Source: DATKNA01 sp963755755 (GTDB lineage Bacteria > Actinomycetota > Actinomycetes > Actinomycetales > Kineosporiaceae). Taken from it: DNA of 64,000 nucleotides. Shown in pieces: positions 44,984 to 54,279 of the stretch (positions within the stretch are counted from its first letter, which is position 1; every line of letters begins with the position of its first letter). The position numbers were made by a program, and so were the translations under genes. The notes under the pieces are model-generated. The model was not told the origin of the DNA, did not search any database, and saw only the letters and a list, made by a program, of their open reading frames with translations. The stretch covers positions 1 to 64,000 of the forward strand of contig CAVWLJ010000003.1 of the NCBI GenBank assembly GCA_963755755.1, in the 5' to 3' direction.

Positions 44984-46016
44984 CCGAGCCCCGCCAGTCC
45001 TCAACGTCGTGGTCCGGTCTACCGCAACGCCGAATCGCTGCCGCAACTGCTCATCGAACTCGCCGCCGTCGCCGCCCGAGCCGAGAGCCGATTTGCCGTG
45101 CGCGTACGGACGTTGTTCGTCGTCGACGGCAGTCCTGACAATTCCCTCGCCGTGCTCCAGCGGCTCCCTCCCTGGGGTGCGACTGGAGTCGACCCTGATC
45201 GAACACTCGCGCAACTTCGGCTCTTTCGCGGCCATCCGAACCGGGATGGCCGCAGCGCCGCGGACTGGTACTGCTCCCTCGCCGCCGACCTACAGGAGCC
45301 CACGGAACTGGTACTCGACTTCCTTCGCGCCCTGGTCGAGGGAGCCGACGTGGCGGTGGGCACCCGGGCAGCTCGTGAAGACGCCGCCAGTTCGCGCTGG
45401 ACGTCCGGCATATTCTGGCGGCTCTATCGCCGGTTTGATGCAACCGTGACATCCCCAGTGGGGGTGTCGACACGTTCGCGTGCTCCCGCCAGGTCCGGGA
45501 CGAGCTTCTGGCTCTGCCGGAGGCGAACAGTTCACTGGTGGCCCTGCTGTATTGGATCGGTTTCCGCCGCGTGGAGGTTCCCTACACCCGCATGCGCCGC
45601 CCGTACGGCCGCAGCGCCTGGTCGTTCCGCCGCAAGGTGCGCTACCTGCTTGACAGCGTCTTCGCGTTCACGGATCTGCCGATCAGCCTCCTACTCGCAG
45701 TCGGGGGCTTCGGCATCCTCTGCGCGACGGTGCTGGGAGTCGTCACGTTCGCAGCTCGCGTGTTCGGCGGGATCGCCGTTCCCGGGTACGCAGCGCTCAC
45801 TCTGATCGTCACCTTCTTCGGTGCGCTGAACCTGTTCGGGCTCGGGCTTGTCGGCCAGTACGCCTGGCGGGGGTTCGAGAACACGAAGCGCCGCCCGAGC
45901 GCGATCTCTCGTTCCCGGGAGGACTCCCCCCCGTGCCCGCACCAGTCCTCGAACCCGGGTCGGACGACCCCACCCCTGTTCCCGCGAGCGCCGTCCCGGT
46001 CGAGAGGGCGGGGTGA
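44980..46016 (+). CDS. Family-2 glycosyltransferase with C-terminal membrane helices, frameshifted
   Basis: From GTG 44980: PVLNVVV, then (missing C near 45012) PVYRNAESLPQLLIELAAVA, RTLFVVDGSPDNSLAVLQRL, LIEHSRNFGSFAAIRTGMAA, CSLAADLQEPTELVLDFLRA. A shift near 45470 leads to ALLYWIGFRRVEVPYTRMRR, SAWSFRRKVRYLLDSVFAFT and two membrane helices (LPISLLLAVGGFGILCATVL, YAALTLIVTFFGALNLFGLG). A C-run near 45927 shifts the Pro-rich tail so that it ends in TGA overlapping the next ATG. The DPM1/ArnC-like layout suggests transfer of a sugar to a lipid carrier. Confidence 0.82.
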
Positions 46017-46973
46017 TGGATCGCGTCTTCGTGCATGAGCGAGCACTGTGCGAGTCAGCGCAGGTGGGTCCCGACACGCGGATCTGGGCGTTCGCACATG
46101 TCCTGCCCGGCGCGGATTGGTCGTGGCTGCAACCTCTGCGACGGCGTCTTCGTCGAGAACGACGTCCTCCTGGGCGACCGGGTCACAGTCAAGTGCGGCG
46201 TCCAGCTCTGGGACGGCCTTGTCCTCGAGGATGACGTGTTCGTGGGCCCGAACGCCACGTTCTGCAACGATCCCTTCCCTCGAAGCCGGGTTCACGATCG
46301 GCCTCCGGCTCGCACGGTCATCCGCCACGGAGCCTCCATCGGCGCCAACGCCACCATCCTCGCCGGAATCGAGGTCGGACCCGGCGCGATGGTCGGTGCC
46401 GGCGCTGTCGTGACGCGCTCGGTCCCGCCGAATGCCATCGTGGTTGGCAACCCGGCCCGCATCATCGGGTACGACGGCTCTCGGGAGACGACAGGGACCG
46501 CAACGCTCGGGGTGACCACGCCGACAGCCACGACGGGCACCCGACCGCTAGGCGTCGGCCGCGCGCAGCTCATCGAGACACCGCTGATCCGCGACCTCCG
46601 CGGCAGCCTCACCGCTGCGCAGGCCGACGGCCTCCTGCCTTTCCCGCCGGAGCGCTACTTCGTCGTCTTCGACGTCCCCAGCCGCGAGGTACGTGGCGAG
46701 CACGCCCACCGCCAATGCTCGCAGCTGCTGATCTGCCTGAAGGGGTCGTGTAGGGCGCTGGTGGACGACGGGCACGTTCGGCGTGCAGTGCTGCTGGATC
46801 GGCCAACCCTGGCACTGCACCTGCCGCCGATGTTGTGGGGAACCCAGTTCAACTACTCGCCGGACTGCATCCTGCTCGTGCTTGCATCGCACGCCTACGA
46901 TCCCGACGACTACATCCGCAGTTACGACGAGTACCTCGCCCTGCTGCCGCTACAGGAAACGGTGGCGCAGTGA
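46016..46973 (+). CDS. WxcM/FdtD-like bifunctional N-acetyltransferase and dTDP-hexose 3,4-ketoisomerase
   Basis: The N-terminal left-handed beta-helix acetyltransferase reads MDRVFVHERALCESAQVGPD, RIWAFAHVLPGA, (shift near 46120) VFVENDVLLGDRVTVKCGVQ, LWDGLVLEDDVFVGPNATFC and AMVGAGAVVTRSVPPNAIVV with GNPARIIGYDG. After a Thr-rich linker of about 30 residues comes a FdtA/QdtA-like cupin: FPPERYFVVFDVPSREVRGE, HAHRQCSQLLICLKGSCRAL, DRPTLALHLPPMLWGTQFNY and DPDDYIRSYDEYLAL. Xanthomonas WxcM and Shewanella FdtD have the same fusion. Probable product, with the aminotransferase, is a dTDP-3-acetamido-3,6-dideoxyhexose. Confidence 0.88.
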
Positions 46974-48704
46974 TGGTCGCTCTCGAACCGCGCGTGGAGA
47001 ACGTGAGCGGCCGTACGGGTCAGGCGGCGTCCCGCGGCAACGGCAAGGTCTTCCTGATCGCAGCGTTAGCCCTCGTGATCGTGGCCATGACGGCGTCGCT
47101 CAGCACCGGCAGCTGGTGGATCCCGCACAACGACGACTGGGCGTTCACGAAGATCGCGGAGAGATTCGCGCGGACCGGCGACACGAGCCTCGCGGGCTGG
47201 AACAACATGAGCGTCGTCGGCCAGGTGTTCATCCTCGGCCCTCTGGGCACGAGCGCCCTCGCCCGACACGTCTTCGTCCTGGCGGGGGCCGTCCTCTTCG
47301 TTGGGTCCTGCTACTGGGCGGTCCGGGAAGGCCATGGTCAGTGGTGGGCAGCTTTCGCAGCCCTGACTCTGGTGATCAGCGGCCCATTCCTGCCTCCTGG
47401 CGACCTCCTTCATGACCGATCTGCCCGCAGCGGCCTGATGCTCTTCAGCTTCATGGTCGGTCGGCGGTCCGTGTCCAGCGTCAGTCGGCCGCACTCCTGG
47501 CCGCGTCGCTCGTGGCCGGGCTCTGGGCGGCCACCATCAGGGAGACGGCGATCGTGGCGCCCGTCGTGGTCGTGGCGGAGCATGTCTGGATACGTCGTCG
47601 CGGTCTTCCGGCGCGGTCGAGGCGTGTGCCCGGGCTGGTCGTCGGCGCGGGCAGTACTGCCATGGTCGGCGGTTTCCTGCTCTTCGAGATGTGGCGCCGC
47701 GCCCTGCCCAACGGGATGAACCCGGAAGTCCGGAACGAGTTCGCGGGCGACGTCACTCAGATCGTCGTGCTGTTCTTCACGGTGTCTGTCTTCGCCTTGC
47801 CGTGGTGTTCGTGCTGTCGCGCCGGTGCTGGAACCTGAGGTCCATCACGGCCGGCGCCGTTACGTTCGCGCTCGCCGCGGTCGTGCGATCGCGCGGCACG
47901 GGGTTGGTGAGCGACAGCTATGTCGCGACTAGCGGCTCTTACAACGGGGTGGCCTTGGGCGAGCAGACGCTGTGGTTCACGGCGTTCCGTGGTCACTGTC
48001 GGATCTACCTGCGCCCTCGTGGCGGGCATCCTGGCGCAGCGGTCGCTCGCCGCCCCTGGCGCGCTCCGGATGCTCGACGAGAGATGTGGACGCTGTACTT
48101 CCTGGGCGTCGCTGCCTCCCTGCTGGCCCCAGCGCTCCTCGGCGAAGGACTGTTCGACCGCTACGTGCTTCCGCTCGTCGTGCCGATGATCGTGATCGTG
48201 CTAGCAGGAACGGGCAGCGACTTCGAGGCGACGGTGGCGTCGACGCCCCTCCGCAGGGTTCTGGGAGCAGGGTGCTGGACTGTCGAGGGTGCTGGTATGG
48301 CCGCCTTCACCATGTCCCTGGCCCTCAACGCGCTCGCCTACGACGCTGCACGGTGGCGCGCAGCCAGGACATCACCCGGGCTGGGACGTCAGCGACAGAT
48401 AGTGGCTGCTGGTCTGAGTGGCTCGGCTGCCGCTCGAACGGTCCCGCGCACGGCGACAGGAGGGGTCGTGACGCTTGGTTCTGGGCAACATCCATGTTCG
48501 ACGGCGCCCGCAGTTGCTACCTGGTGTCGGCCTCACTACGTGAAAGGGGCCGAACTGGTGAGCACGAGCACCCTACGGACGTATACCTGGCTCGGAACGT
48601 CCACCCTGTACGATACGCGACGCACGATTGCTCAGACGGCCCTGCTAGATGGCCTCGATCCTCGCAGTCTTGACGGCATCGGCGTCTGCCGCCGGGCTCG
48701 CTGA
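46973..48704 (+). CDS. Polytopic membrane protein (possible GT-C-type glycosyltransferase), frameshifted
   Basis: ATG 46973 overlaps the preceding TGA (TGATG). It starts with helix KVFLIAALALVIVAMTASLS then SWWIPHNDDWAFTKIAERFA (an acidic first loop as in GT-C enzymes). Further helices are AFAALTLVISGPFLPPG, LVVGAGSTAMVGGFLLFEMW, IVVLFFTVSVFALP, LYFLGVAASLLAPALLGEGL and VLPLVVPMIVIVLAGTGSDF. Shifts occur near 47440, 47805, 47985, 48370 and in the C-terminal domain (DAWFWATSMFDGARSCYLVS). The exact stop is uncertain. Likely uses lipid-linked sugar in glycan assembly; this is inference. Confidence 0.6.
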
Positions 48705-48791
48705 GACGGGCGGCGGACCAGTCGAGGCGATGGCCGTCGTGATCTTGCGCCGGGCCAGGGCCTGGAAGGCGCCGTTGACTTCGCAACGGCA
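48705..48791. other. Right junction of the inserted segment
   Basis: Short spacer between the convergent ends of the glycan operon (plus) and tetR (minus). The tetR frame runs into it, giving a C-terminal tail PSLQVMMSRRHSNTFRRTRG unlike that of the other copy. Confidence 0.45.
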
Positions 48792-49451
48792 TCACGCACG
48801 GCTGCCCCTGGTTCGGCGAAACGTGTTCGAATGCCGTCGACTCATCATCACCTGCAGCGACGGTTGAAGACCGTCGAATGCAAGGCAGACGATCGCTGAC
48901 GCGAGATCCGGCGGTGCGAGCCGCTCGCCACGGGCGCCGTCGGGTCGGTACCACTCGACGAGGGAGTTGATCATCCCGAACAGCAGCCGGGTGACGACGG
49001 CGGGGTCGAGGTCGGCCCGCAGGTCGCCCTCGTGGGCCGCCCGGGCGACGAGGCCGGCGACGATCTTGTCGAAGCCGCGCCGCTGCTCCAGCGCCCAGCG
49101 CTCCACCTCGGTGTTGCCGTGCACCCGCAGCAGGAGCGTGACGTAGGGCAACTGCTCGGCCAGCACCTCGACCTCGCGCCGCACGACGTGCTCGAGCCGC
49201 TTCATCGCCGGCCCCTCGAGCGCCGCCGGTTCGCGTGTCACCGCGAAGAGCGGCTCGACGGCGCGCTCCAGCGCGAGCCGCAGCAACTGCTCCTTGCTCT
49301 CGATGTGGTGGTACAGCGACGACTTCGACAGGCCGGACGCCCGCGCGAGGTCCTCCATGCTCGTGCCGTCGTAGCCGCGCTCGGTGAAGACGGCGACAGC
49401 CACCTCCAGCAGGGACTCGGTGTCGTACCGCCGCCGGACGGGCAGGCTCAT
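48792..49451 (-). CDS. paaR: TetR-family regulator, probable PaaR, with altered C-terminus
   Basis: Represses paa genes until phenylacetyl-CoA appears (by family analogy). ATG 49451 overlaps the paaN stop (ATGA). Helix-turn-helix: ALEVAVAVFTERGY-like LLEVAVAVFTERGYDGTSME, DLARASGLSKSSLYHHIESK. C-terminal ligand domain: LEHVVRREVEVLAEQLPYVT, LLLRVHGNTEVERWALEQRR and SLVEWYRPDGARGERLAPPD. The first ~190 residues look normal; the last ~20 come from sequence at the junction with the glycan operon. The 157-bp direct repeat lies inside the gene. The probable operator is ACCGAACGTTCGGT. Confidence 0.87.
   Translation of the reverse strand: MSLPVRRRYDTESLLEVAVAVFTERGYDGTSMEDLARASGLSKSSLYHHIESKEQLLRLALERAVEPLFAVTREPAALEGPAMKRLEHVVRREVEVLAEQLPYVTLLLRVHGNTEVERWALEQRRGFDKIVAGLVARAAHEGDLRADLDPAVVTRLLFGMINSLVEWYRPDGARGERLAPPDLASAIVCLAFDGLQPSLQVMMSRRHSNTFRRTRGSRA
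48933..49089 (-). repeat. 157-bp direct repeat, copy B
   Basis: Partner of 43263-43419 with three mismatches. Here it is part of the full-length tetR gene. Confidence 0.95.
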
Positions 49452-51202
49452 GCGCCCGCCGACGGGGACGCCGGGGGCTCGGCCGGGAGGTGCCGCCGGG
49501 ACTGGACGACGGTGAACCTGCCGGCGACGAAGTGCCCGTCGGTCAGGGAGGCGTTGGCCGCGGCGTTGGCCCCGGTCGCGTGGAAGTCGGAGAACGCTGC
49601 CGACTGGTTCACGTAGACGCCCTCCGTCAGGTTCTCCGAGAGGGCGACGCCGACGTCGAGCGCCGCGTTCCGTACCGCGTCGAGAACGGCCGGGTCGGTG
49701 CTGTAGACGGACGCCGTGATCGCGCCGCGGCCGCCGACGGTCCGGCGGACGAGTTCGACGGACTGCGCCGTCGAGTCCGTGGTCACGAGGAACGCCACGG
49801 GGCCGAAGCACTCGCTGCCGTAGACCTCCTCGTCCCCGGCCTCGACGCCGACGACCGTCGGCGTCCGGACCCGCGCGTCGGGGTACGCCGGCGCCTGCAC
49901 GGTGCGCGACGGGACGACGACCGAGCCGAGCCCGGGCGCGGCCTCGAGCCGGGCGAGGACCTCGTCGTTGACGACGGCGCCCAGGAGTTCGGCGGCCTTG
50001 GCGTCCTCACCCAGGATGCCGTCGACCGCCGTGCCCAGATCCTTGCCCAGCTGCTCCACGGACACGTGCCCGGCGTCCGTGTCGATGCCCTCGCGGGGGA
50101 CGAAGAGGTTCTGCGGGGTCGTGCACATCTGGCCGCTGTAGAGGACGAGCGAGAACGCGAGGTTGGAGAGCATTCCGCGGTAGTCGTCCGTCGAGTCGAG
50201 GAGAACCGGGTTGACGCCGGCCTTCTCGGTGAACACCCGCGCCTGCCGGGCGTTGGCCTCGAGCCAGTCCCCGAAGGAGGTCGAGCCGGTGTAGTCGACG
50301 ATGCCGACCTCCGGGCGGAGGGCGAGCTCCGCGGCGAGCCGGCCGCCGCCCTGGTCCTGACGCGGTTCGGCGGCCAGGCAGACCAGGTCGGGGTCGAAGC
50401 CGTGCTCGGCGAGCACCTCGCGGACGATCCGCACGGTGATCGCCAGCGGCAGGACGGCGCGCGGGTGCGGCTTGACCAGGACGGCGTTGCCGGTGGCGAG
50501 GCCGGCGAAGAGGCCGGGATAGGAGTTCCAGGTCGGGAAGGTGTTGCAGCCGATGACGAGGTCGATGCCGCGCGGGACGACGGTGAAGGTCTTGGCCATG
50601 CGGATCGGCGCGCGCTTGCCCTGCGGCTTCTCCCAGACGGCCTCCGCCGGGTACCGCGCCTGCTCCTCGTAGGCGTAGGCGACGGCCTCCAGCGCGCGGT
50701 CCTGCGCGTGCGGGCCGCCGGCCTGGAAGGCCATGACGAACGCCTGCCCCGAGGTGTGCATCACGGCGTTCGCGAGCTCGAAGCTGGCCGCGTTGATGCG
50801 CGCCAGCATCTCGACGCACAGCGCGGCGCGGGCGACGGGGCCGGCGGCGCGCCAGGCGGGGACCGCCGCCGTCTGGGCGGCGAGCAACGCGTCGACGTCC
50901 GGCACCGGGTACTCGACGCCGAGCTCGGGGCCCCACGGCGAGCGCTCCGTCGCGACCCACGCCGCCGTCGCCGGCTGCCCCAGCTCGAAGCGACGGTGGA
51001 GCAGCGTCTCGAACGCCTGCCGGCCGGCGTCGGCCGCGTCGTCCCCGTAGACCCGCGGGCTCGGGGACTCCGGGAAGGCGGAGAAGAAGGTCCGCTCGCG
51101 GATCGCCCGGACCGCGCGGTCGAGCAGTTCGCGCCGGCGTTCGACGGTGGCCGTCACCTGCTCGGCGTCGTAACCGGCGTGCTGCGGGGTGAGGACGGAC
51201 AT
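49448..51202 (-). CDS. paaN: Phenylacetate-degradation aldehyde dehydrogenase PaaN
   Basis: About 584 residues, intact. ATG 51202 with AGGAG upstream. The ALDH domain has VPRGIDLVIGCNTFPTWNSY, VLVKPHPRAVLPLAITVRIV, IVDYTGSTSFGDWLEANARQ, FTEKAGVNPVLLDSTDDYRG and the catalytic Cys in LVLYSGQMCTTPQNLFVPRE. There is no MaoC hydratase domain, so it is the PaaN type (oxidation step after ring opening) rather than two-domain PaaZ; a separate hydrolase would be needed. It overlaps paaR by 4 bp and diverges from paaK. Confidence 0.92.
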   Translation of the reverse strand: MSVLTPQHAGYDAEQVTATVERRRELLDRAVRAIRERTFFSAFPESPSPRVYGDDAADAGRQAFETLLHRRFELGQPATAAWVATERSPWGPELGVEYPVPDVDALLAAQTAAVPAWRAAGPVARAALCVEMLARINAASFELANAVMHTSGQAFVMAFQAGGPHAQDRALEAVAYAYEEQARYPAEAVWEKPQGKRAPIRMAKTFTVVPRGIDLVIGCNTFPTWNSYPGLFAGLATGNAVLVKPHPRAVLPLAITVRIVREVLAEHGFDPDLVCLAAEPRQDQGGGRLAAELALRPEVGIVDYTGSTSFGDWLEANARQARVFTEKAGVNPVLLDSTDDYRGMLSNLAFSLVLYSGQMCTTPQNLFVPREGIDTDAGHVSVEQLGKDLGTAVDGILGEDAKAAELLGAVVNDEVLARLEAAPGLGSVVVPSRTVQAPAYPDARVRTPTVVGVEAGDEEVYGSECFGPVAFLVTTDSTAQSVELVRRTVGGRGAITASVYSTDPAVLDAVRNAALDVGVALSENLTEGVYVNQSAAFSDFHATGANAAANASLTDGHFVAGRFTVVQSRRHLPAEPPASPSAGA

Positions 51203-51267
51203 GCGAGGACGCTCCTGGATCTCGACGACGGGGCTCTTGACAACGGGGGCCCTCCGGCCACGATAGG

Positions 51268-51281
51268 ACCGAACGTTCGGT
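51268..51281. promoter_or_regulatory. Probable PaaR operator between paaN and paaK
   Basis: The same perfect palindrome ACCGAACGTTCGGT as at 37145-37158, here in the 122-bp divergent region, 66 bp from the paaN ATG and 44 bp from the paaK GTG. Placed to repress both directions at once. Confidence 0.82.
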
Positions 51282-51324
51282 CGGACAACGCTCGTGTCGC
51301 GTCCCCTGAAGAGAGCCCGAAGAG

Positions 51325-52635
51325 GTGCCCGTGCTCGACCTGACGCCGCCCCGCGCGAGCCTCGACCCGATCGAGACCGCGTCCCGCGACGAGCTCGCCG
51401 CCCTGCAGCTCCGGCGTCTCCAGGAGACGTTGCGACGCGCGTACGAGCACGTCCCCCACTACCGGCACGCGTTCGACGCGGCGGGGGTTCACCCCGCCGA
51501 CTGCCGGTCGCTGGACGATCTCGCGAGGTTCCCGTTCACCACCAAGCAGGATCTGCGCGACAACTACCCGTTCGGGATGTTCGCCGTGCCGCGCGAGCAG
51601 GTGTCACGCGTGCACGCCTCCTCGGGGACGACGGGCAGACCGACGGTCGTCGGCTACACGCGGACGGACATCGACACGTGGTCGCAGCTGATGGCGAGAT
51701 CGATCCGGGCCGCCGGAGGGCGGCCCGGACACGTCGTCCACGTGGCGTACGGGTACGGCCTGTTCACCGGCGGCCTCGGCGCGCACTACGGCGCGGAGGC
51801 GCTGGGCTGCACCGTCGTCCCGGTGAGCGGCGGCATGACCGAGCGTCAGGTCCTGCTCATCCGCGACTTCCGGCCCGACGTCATCATGGTGACCCCGTCG
51901 TACATGCTCGCGATCGTCGACGAGATGGAGCGCCAGGGCGTCGACCCCCGCTCGACGTCGCTCAAGGTCGGCATCTTCGGTGCGGAGCCGTGGACCGACG
52001 ACATGCGCCGCGAGCTGGAGCAACGGCTCGACATGCACGCCGTCGACATCTACGGGCTCTCGGAGGTCATGGGCCCCGGCGTCTCGGTGGAGTGCGTCGA
52101 GACCAAGGACGGCCTGCACATCTGGGAGGACCACTTCTACCCGGAGGTCATCGACCCGCTCACCGAGCAGGTGGTGCCGGACGGCGAGCCCGGGGAGCTC
52201 GTGTTCACGTCGCTGACCAAGGAGGCGATGCCGGTCGTCCGCTACCGCACCCGCGACCTGACCCGGCTGCTGCCGGGCACGGCGCGGACGATGCGCCGGA
52301 TGGAGAAGGTCACCGGCCGGACCGACGACATGATCATCCTGCGGGGCGTCAACCTCTTCCCGACGCAGATCGAGGAGCTCATCCTGCGGACGCCGGCGCT
52401 CTCCCCGCACTTCCAGTGCGTCCTGACCCGCGAAGGCCGGCTCGACGGGATGACGGTGACGGTCGAGCGGCGGCCCGAGGTGACGCCGGAGGCCGCGTCG
52501 CAGGCGGCCGAGGAGCTGACTCAGCACGTCAAGGCCACGATCGGCGTCACCGTCGAGGTCGTGCCGATGGACCCGGGCTCGATCGAGCGGTCGATGGGGA
52601 AGATGCGCCGGATCGTCGACCGCCGCCCGCACTGA
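51325..52635 (+). CDS. paaK: Phenylacetate-CoA ligase
   Basis: Activates phenylacetate with ATP and CoA, the entry step of the pathway. About 436 residues, intact, GTG 51325. N-terminal LQETLRRAYEHVPHYRHAFD; AMP-binding loop VSRVHASSGTTGRPTVVGYT; IYGLSEVMGPGVSVECVETK; VVRYRTRDLTRLLPG; MIILRGVNLFPTQIEELILR; C-terminal SIERSMGKMRRIVD with the acyl-transfer lysine region. Divergent from paaN-paaR with a PaaR palindrome between. Confidence 0.96.
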   Translation: MPVLDLTPPRASLDPIETASRDELAALQLRRLQETLRRAYEHVPHYRHAFDAAGVHPADCRSLDDLARFPFTTKQDLRDNYPFGMFAVPREQVSRVHASSGTTGRPTVVGYTRTDIDTWSQLMARSIRAAGGRPGHVVHVAYGYGLFTGGLGAHYGAEALGCTVVPVSGGMTERQVLLIRDFRPDVIMVTPSYMLAIVDEMERQGVDPRSTSLKVGIFGAEPWTDDMRRELEQRLDMHAVDIYGLSEVMGPGVSVECVETKDGLHIWEDHFYPEVIDPLTEQVVPDGEPGELVFTSLTKEAMPVVRYRTRDLTRLLPGTARTMRRMEKVTGRTDDMIILRGVNLFPTQIEELILRTPALSPHFQCVLTREGRLDGMTVTVERRPEVTPEAASQAAEELTQHVKATIGVTVEVVPMDPGSIERSMGKMRRIVDRRPH

Positions 52636-52652
52636 CGCCCCTGCGCACCGCG

Positions 52653-53760
52653 TCAGATCTCGGACGACCTCGACGGGCACCCCGGGGTTCAGGTGCGCGG
52701 CCTCGGCGGCGAGGACGTCCCCGTCCACCGGCGGGGCCTCGGCGAAGAGCGCTATACGCACCGCCCCGCCCGCGACCTCCCAGGTGCCGGCAACCCGGCC
52801 CGCGACGAGCACGACCGGGGCGATCCAGCCCGCCGCCCGGCTGACGTCGCCGCGCCGGTCGGGATCGAGGACGTGCGGATCCTTCGTCCCCGGCCCCAGC
52901 ACGTACTGGTCGAACGCCGGCAGCAAGCGCACCGCCTCGGACGGGCGCTCGGCCGCCAGTTCGTCGACGTCCGCCGCGCGCGCCCAGCAGGTGGTGCCCT
53001 CGACGTCCACCGGCACGACCGCCCCGCCGGCGCGCAGCTGCGCGAACCACCCGCGCAGGAGCTTCTTCGGCGTGACCCCGCGCAGCAGCCAGTCGTCGAC
53101 CGCGGCCTCGGTCGCCGGTCCGTAGACCGCGAGGTACCGCTCGACGATCCGAGGCCCGGCGTCCCCGGCGTCCGGCAGGCCGGGCCAGGCCGGGAGGTGG
53201 AGGTCCGGGCGGGCGAAGGTCACGGTCCCGCCCACGGAGCCGGCCTGGCACAGGAGGCCCTGCCAGGCGAGCGGCTTCAGCACGGCGCCCCAGCTCGAGC
53301 GCAGCTGCTCGGCGAGCGCGGCGTCACCGGTGGCCTCGACGACGGCCGCGGCGAGCTCCTCCCGGGTCAGCGGTCCGGCGGCGAGTGCCTCGACGGCGGC
53401 GTCGGCCAAGGCGGCGACCTGCGCCGAGGGGAGGAAGGTGCGCTGCCAGGACCCGCGCTCCCAGGTGCGGGCGGCCGCGAGCAGCGCGAGGACGTCGGCG
53501 GCGTCGTCGACGGCCAGCACGTGCAAGGTCCCCCGCATCGCCCAGGTGCGGACGAGCTCGCCGGCGGCCAGCGGCGCGGCGAGCGCTCCCGGTGCGGGCA
53601 CCGGCGTCCGCACCGCGACCGCCTGCTCTGCCGCGGACATCACCTGGGCCTGCAGGCCGATCAGCCGCCGCGCGACGCCGACCGACGACGGGCTCTCGCT
53701 GCGGTCCAGCAGCTGGCGGCGCTGCCGCCACGCGAGCACCTGGCCCCACGTCACCGGCAT
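52653..53760 (-). CDS. Winged-helix DNA-binding protein (AlkZ/YcaQ-like family)
   Basis: About 365 residues. ARRLIGLQAQVMSAAEQAVA, LVRTWAMRGTLHVLAVDDAA (the R-T-W-x-M-R-G-T-x-H signature), RYLAVYGPATEAAVDDWLLR and RLLPAFDQYVLGPGTKDPHV mark the HTH_42 family, whose best-known members (AlkZ, YcaQ) unhook DNA interstrand crosslinks. The frame stays open past the natural end; the conserved part stops near VEVVRDL, so I place the stop at about 52653, assuming one base is missing. Convergent with paaK; a 7-bp inverted repeat (CTGACGC, 52632-52656) lies between. Confidence 0.85.
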
Positions 53761-53798
53761 GCCCGCGATCCTGCCAGCGACGTGCGACAGTGACCTCC

Positions 53799-54269
53799 GT
53801 GACCGCCGCGCGCACCGTGCTCGTGCTCAACGGGCCCAATCTCAACCTGCTCGGCACCCGCGAGCCCCGCGTGTACGGGTCGGCGACACTGACGGACGCC
53901 GTCGAGCTGTGCCGCGCCGAGGCCGCCCGCTACGGGCTCGACCTGGAGGCCCGGCAGAGCAACCACGAGGGCCAGCTCGTCGACTGGCTCCAGGAGGCCG
54001 GGAGGCGTCACCGCGACGGGGAGCTCCTCGGCGTCGTCCTCAACGCAGGCGCCTTCACGCACACCTCCGTCGCGCTGCGGGACGCCGTCAGCGGCACCGG
54101 CGTCCCCACGGTCGAGGTGCACGTCTCGAACGTCCACGCCCGCGAGGAGTTCCGGCACCGGTCCCACCTCTCGCCCGTGGCGGCGGGGATCGTCGTCGGG
54201 TTCGGCGTCGACGGGTACGCGCTCGCGGTCGCCGGCCTCGCCCGCCGCGCCGGGCTGTCGCTCGTCTGA
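53799..54269 (+). CDS. aroQ: Type II 3-dehydroquinate dehydratase
   Basis: Third step of the shikimate pathway. About 156 residues, intact. VLVLNGPNLNLLGTREPRVY holds the active-site Asn, Arg and catalytic Tyr; DLEARQSNHEGQLVDWLQEA; GVVLNAGAFTHTSVALRDAV; and VEVHVSNVHAREEFRHRSHL with the catalytic His. GTG 53799 is preferred because it gives the usual short N-terminus; an in-frame GTG at 53790 is possible. Starts about 40 bases from the divergent winged-helix gene. Confidence 0.95.
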   Translation: MTAARTVLVLNGPNLNLLGTREPRVYGSATLTDAVELCRAEAARYGLDLEARQSNHEGQLVDWLQEAGRRHRDGELLGVVLNAGAFTHTSVALRDAVSGTGVPTVEVHVSNVHAREEFRHRSHLSPVAAGIVVGFGVDGYALAVAGLARRAGLSLV

Positions 54270-54279
54270 CCCGACAGGC

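Noticed and set aside
51604..53760. Winged-helix protein extended to 718 aa through paaK
   Set aside because: The family ends near VEVVRDL; the extension is antisense paaK. Stop set at about 52653.
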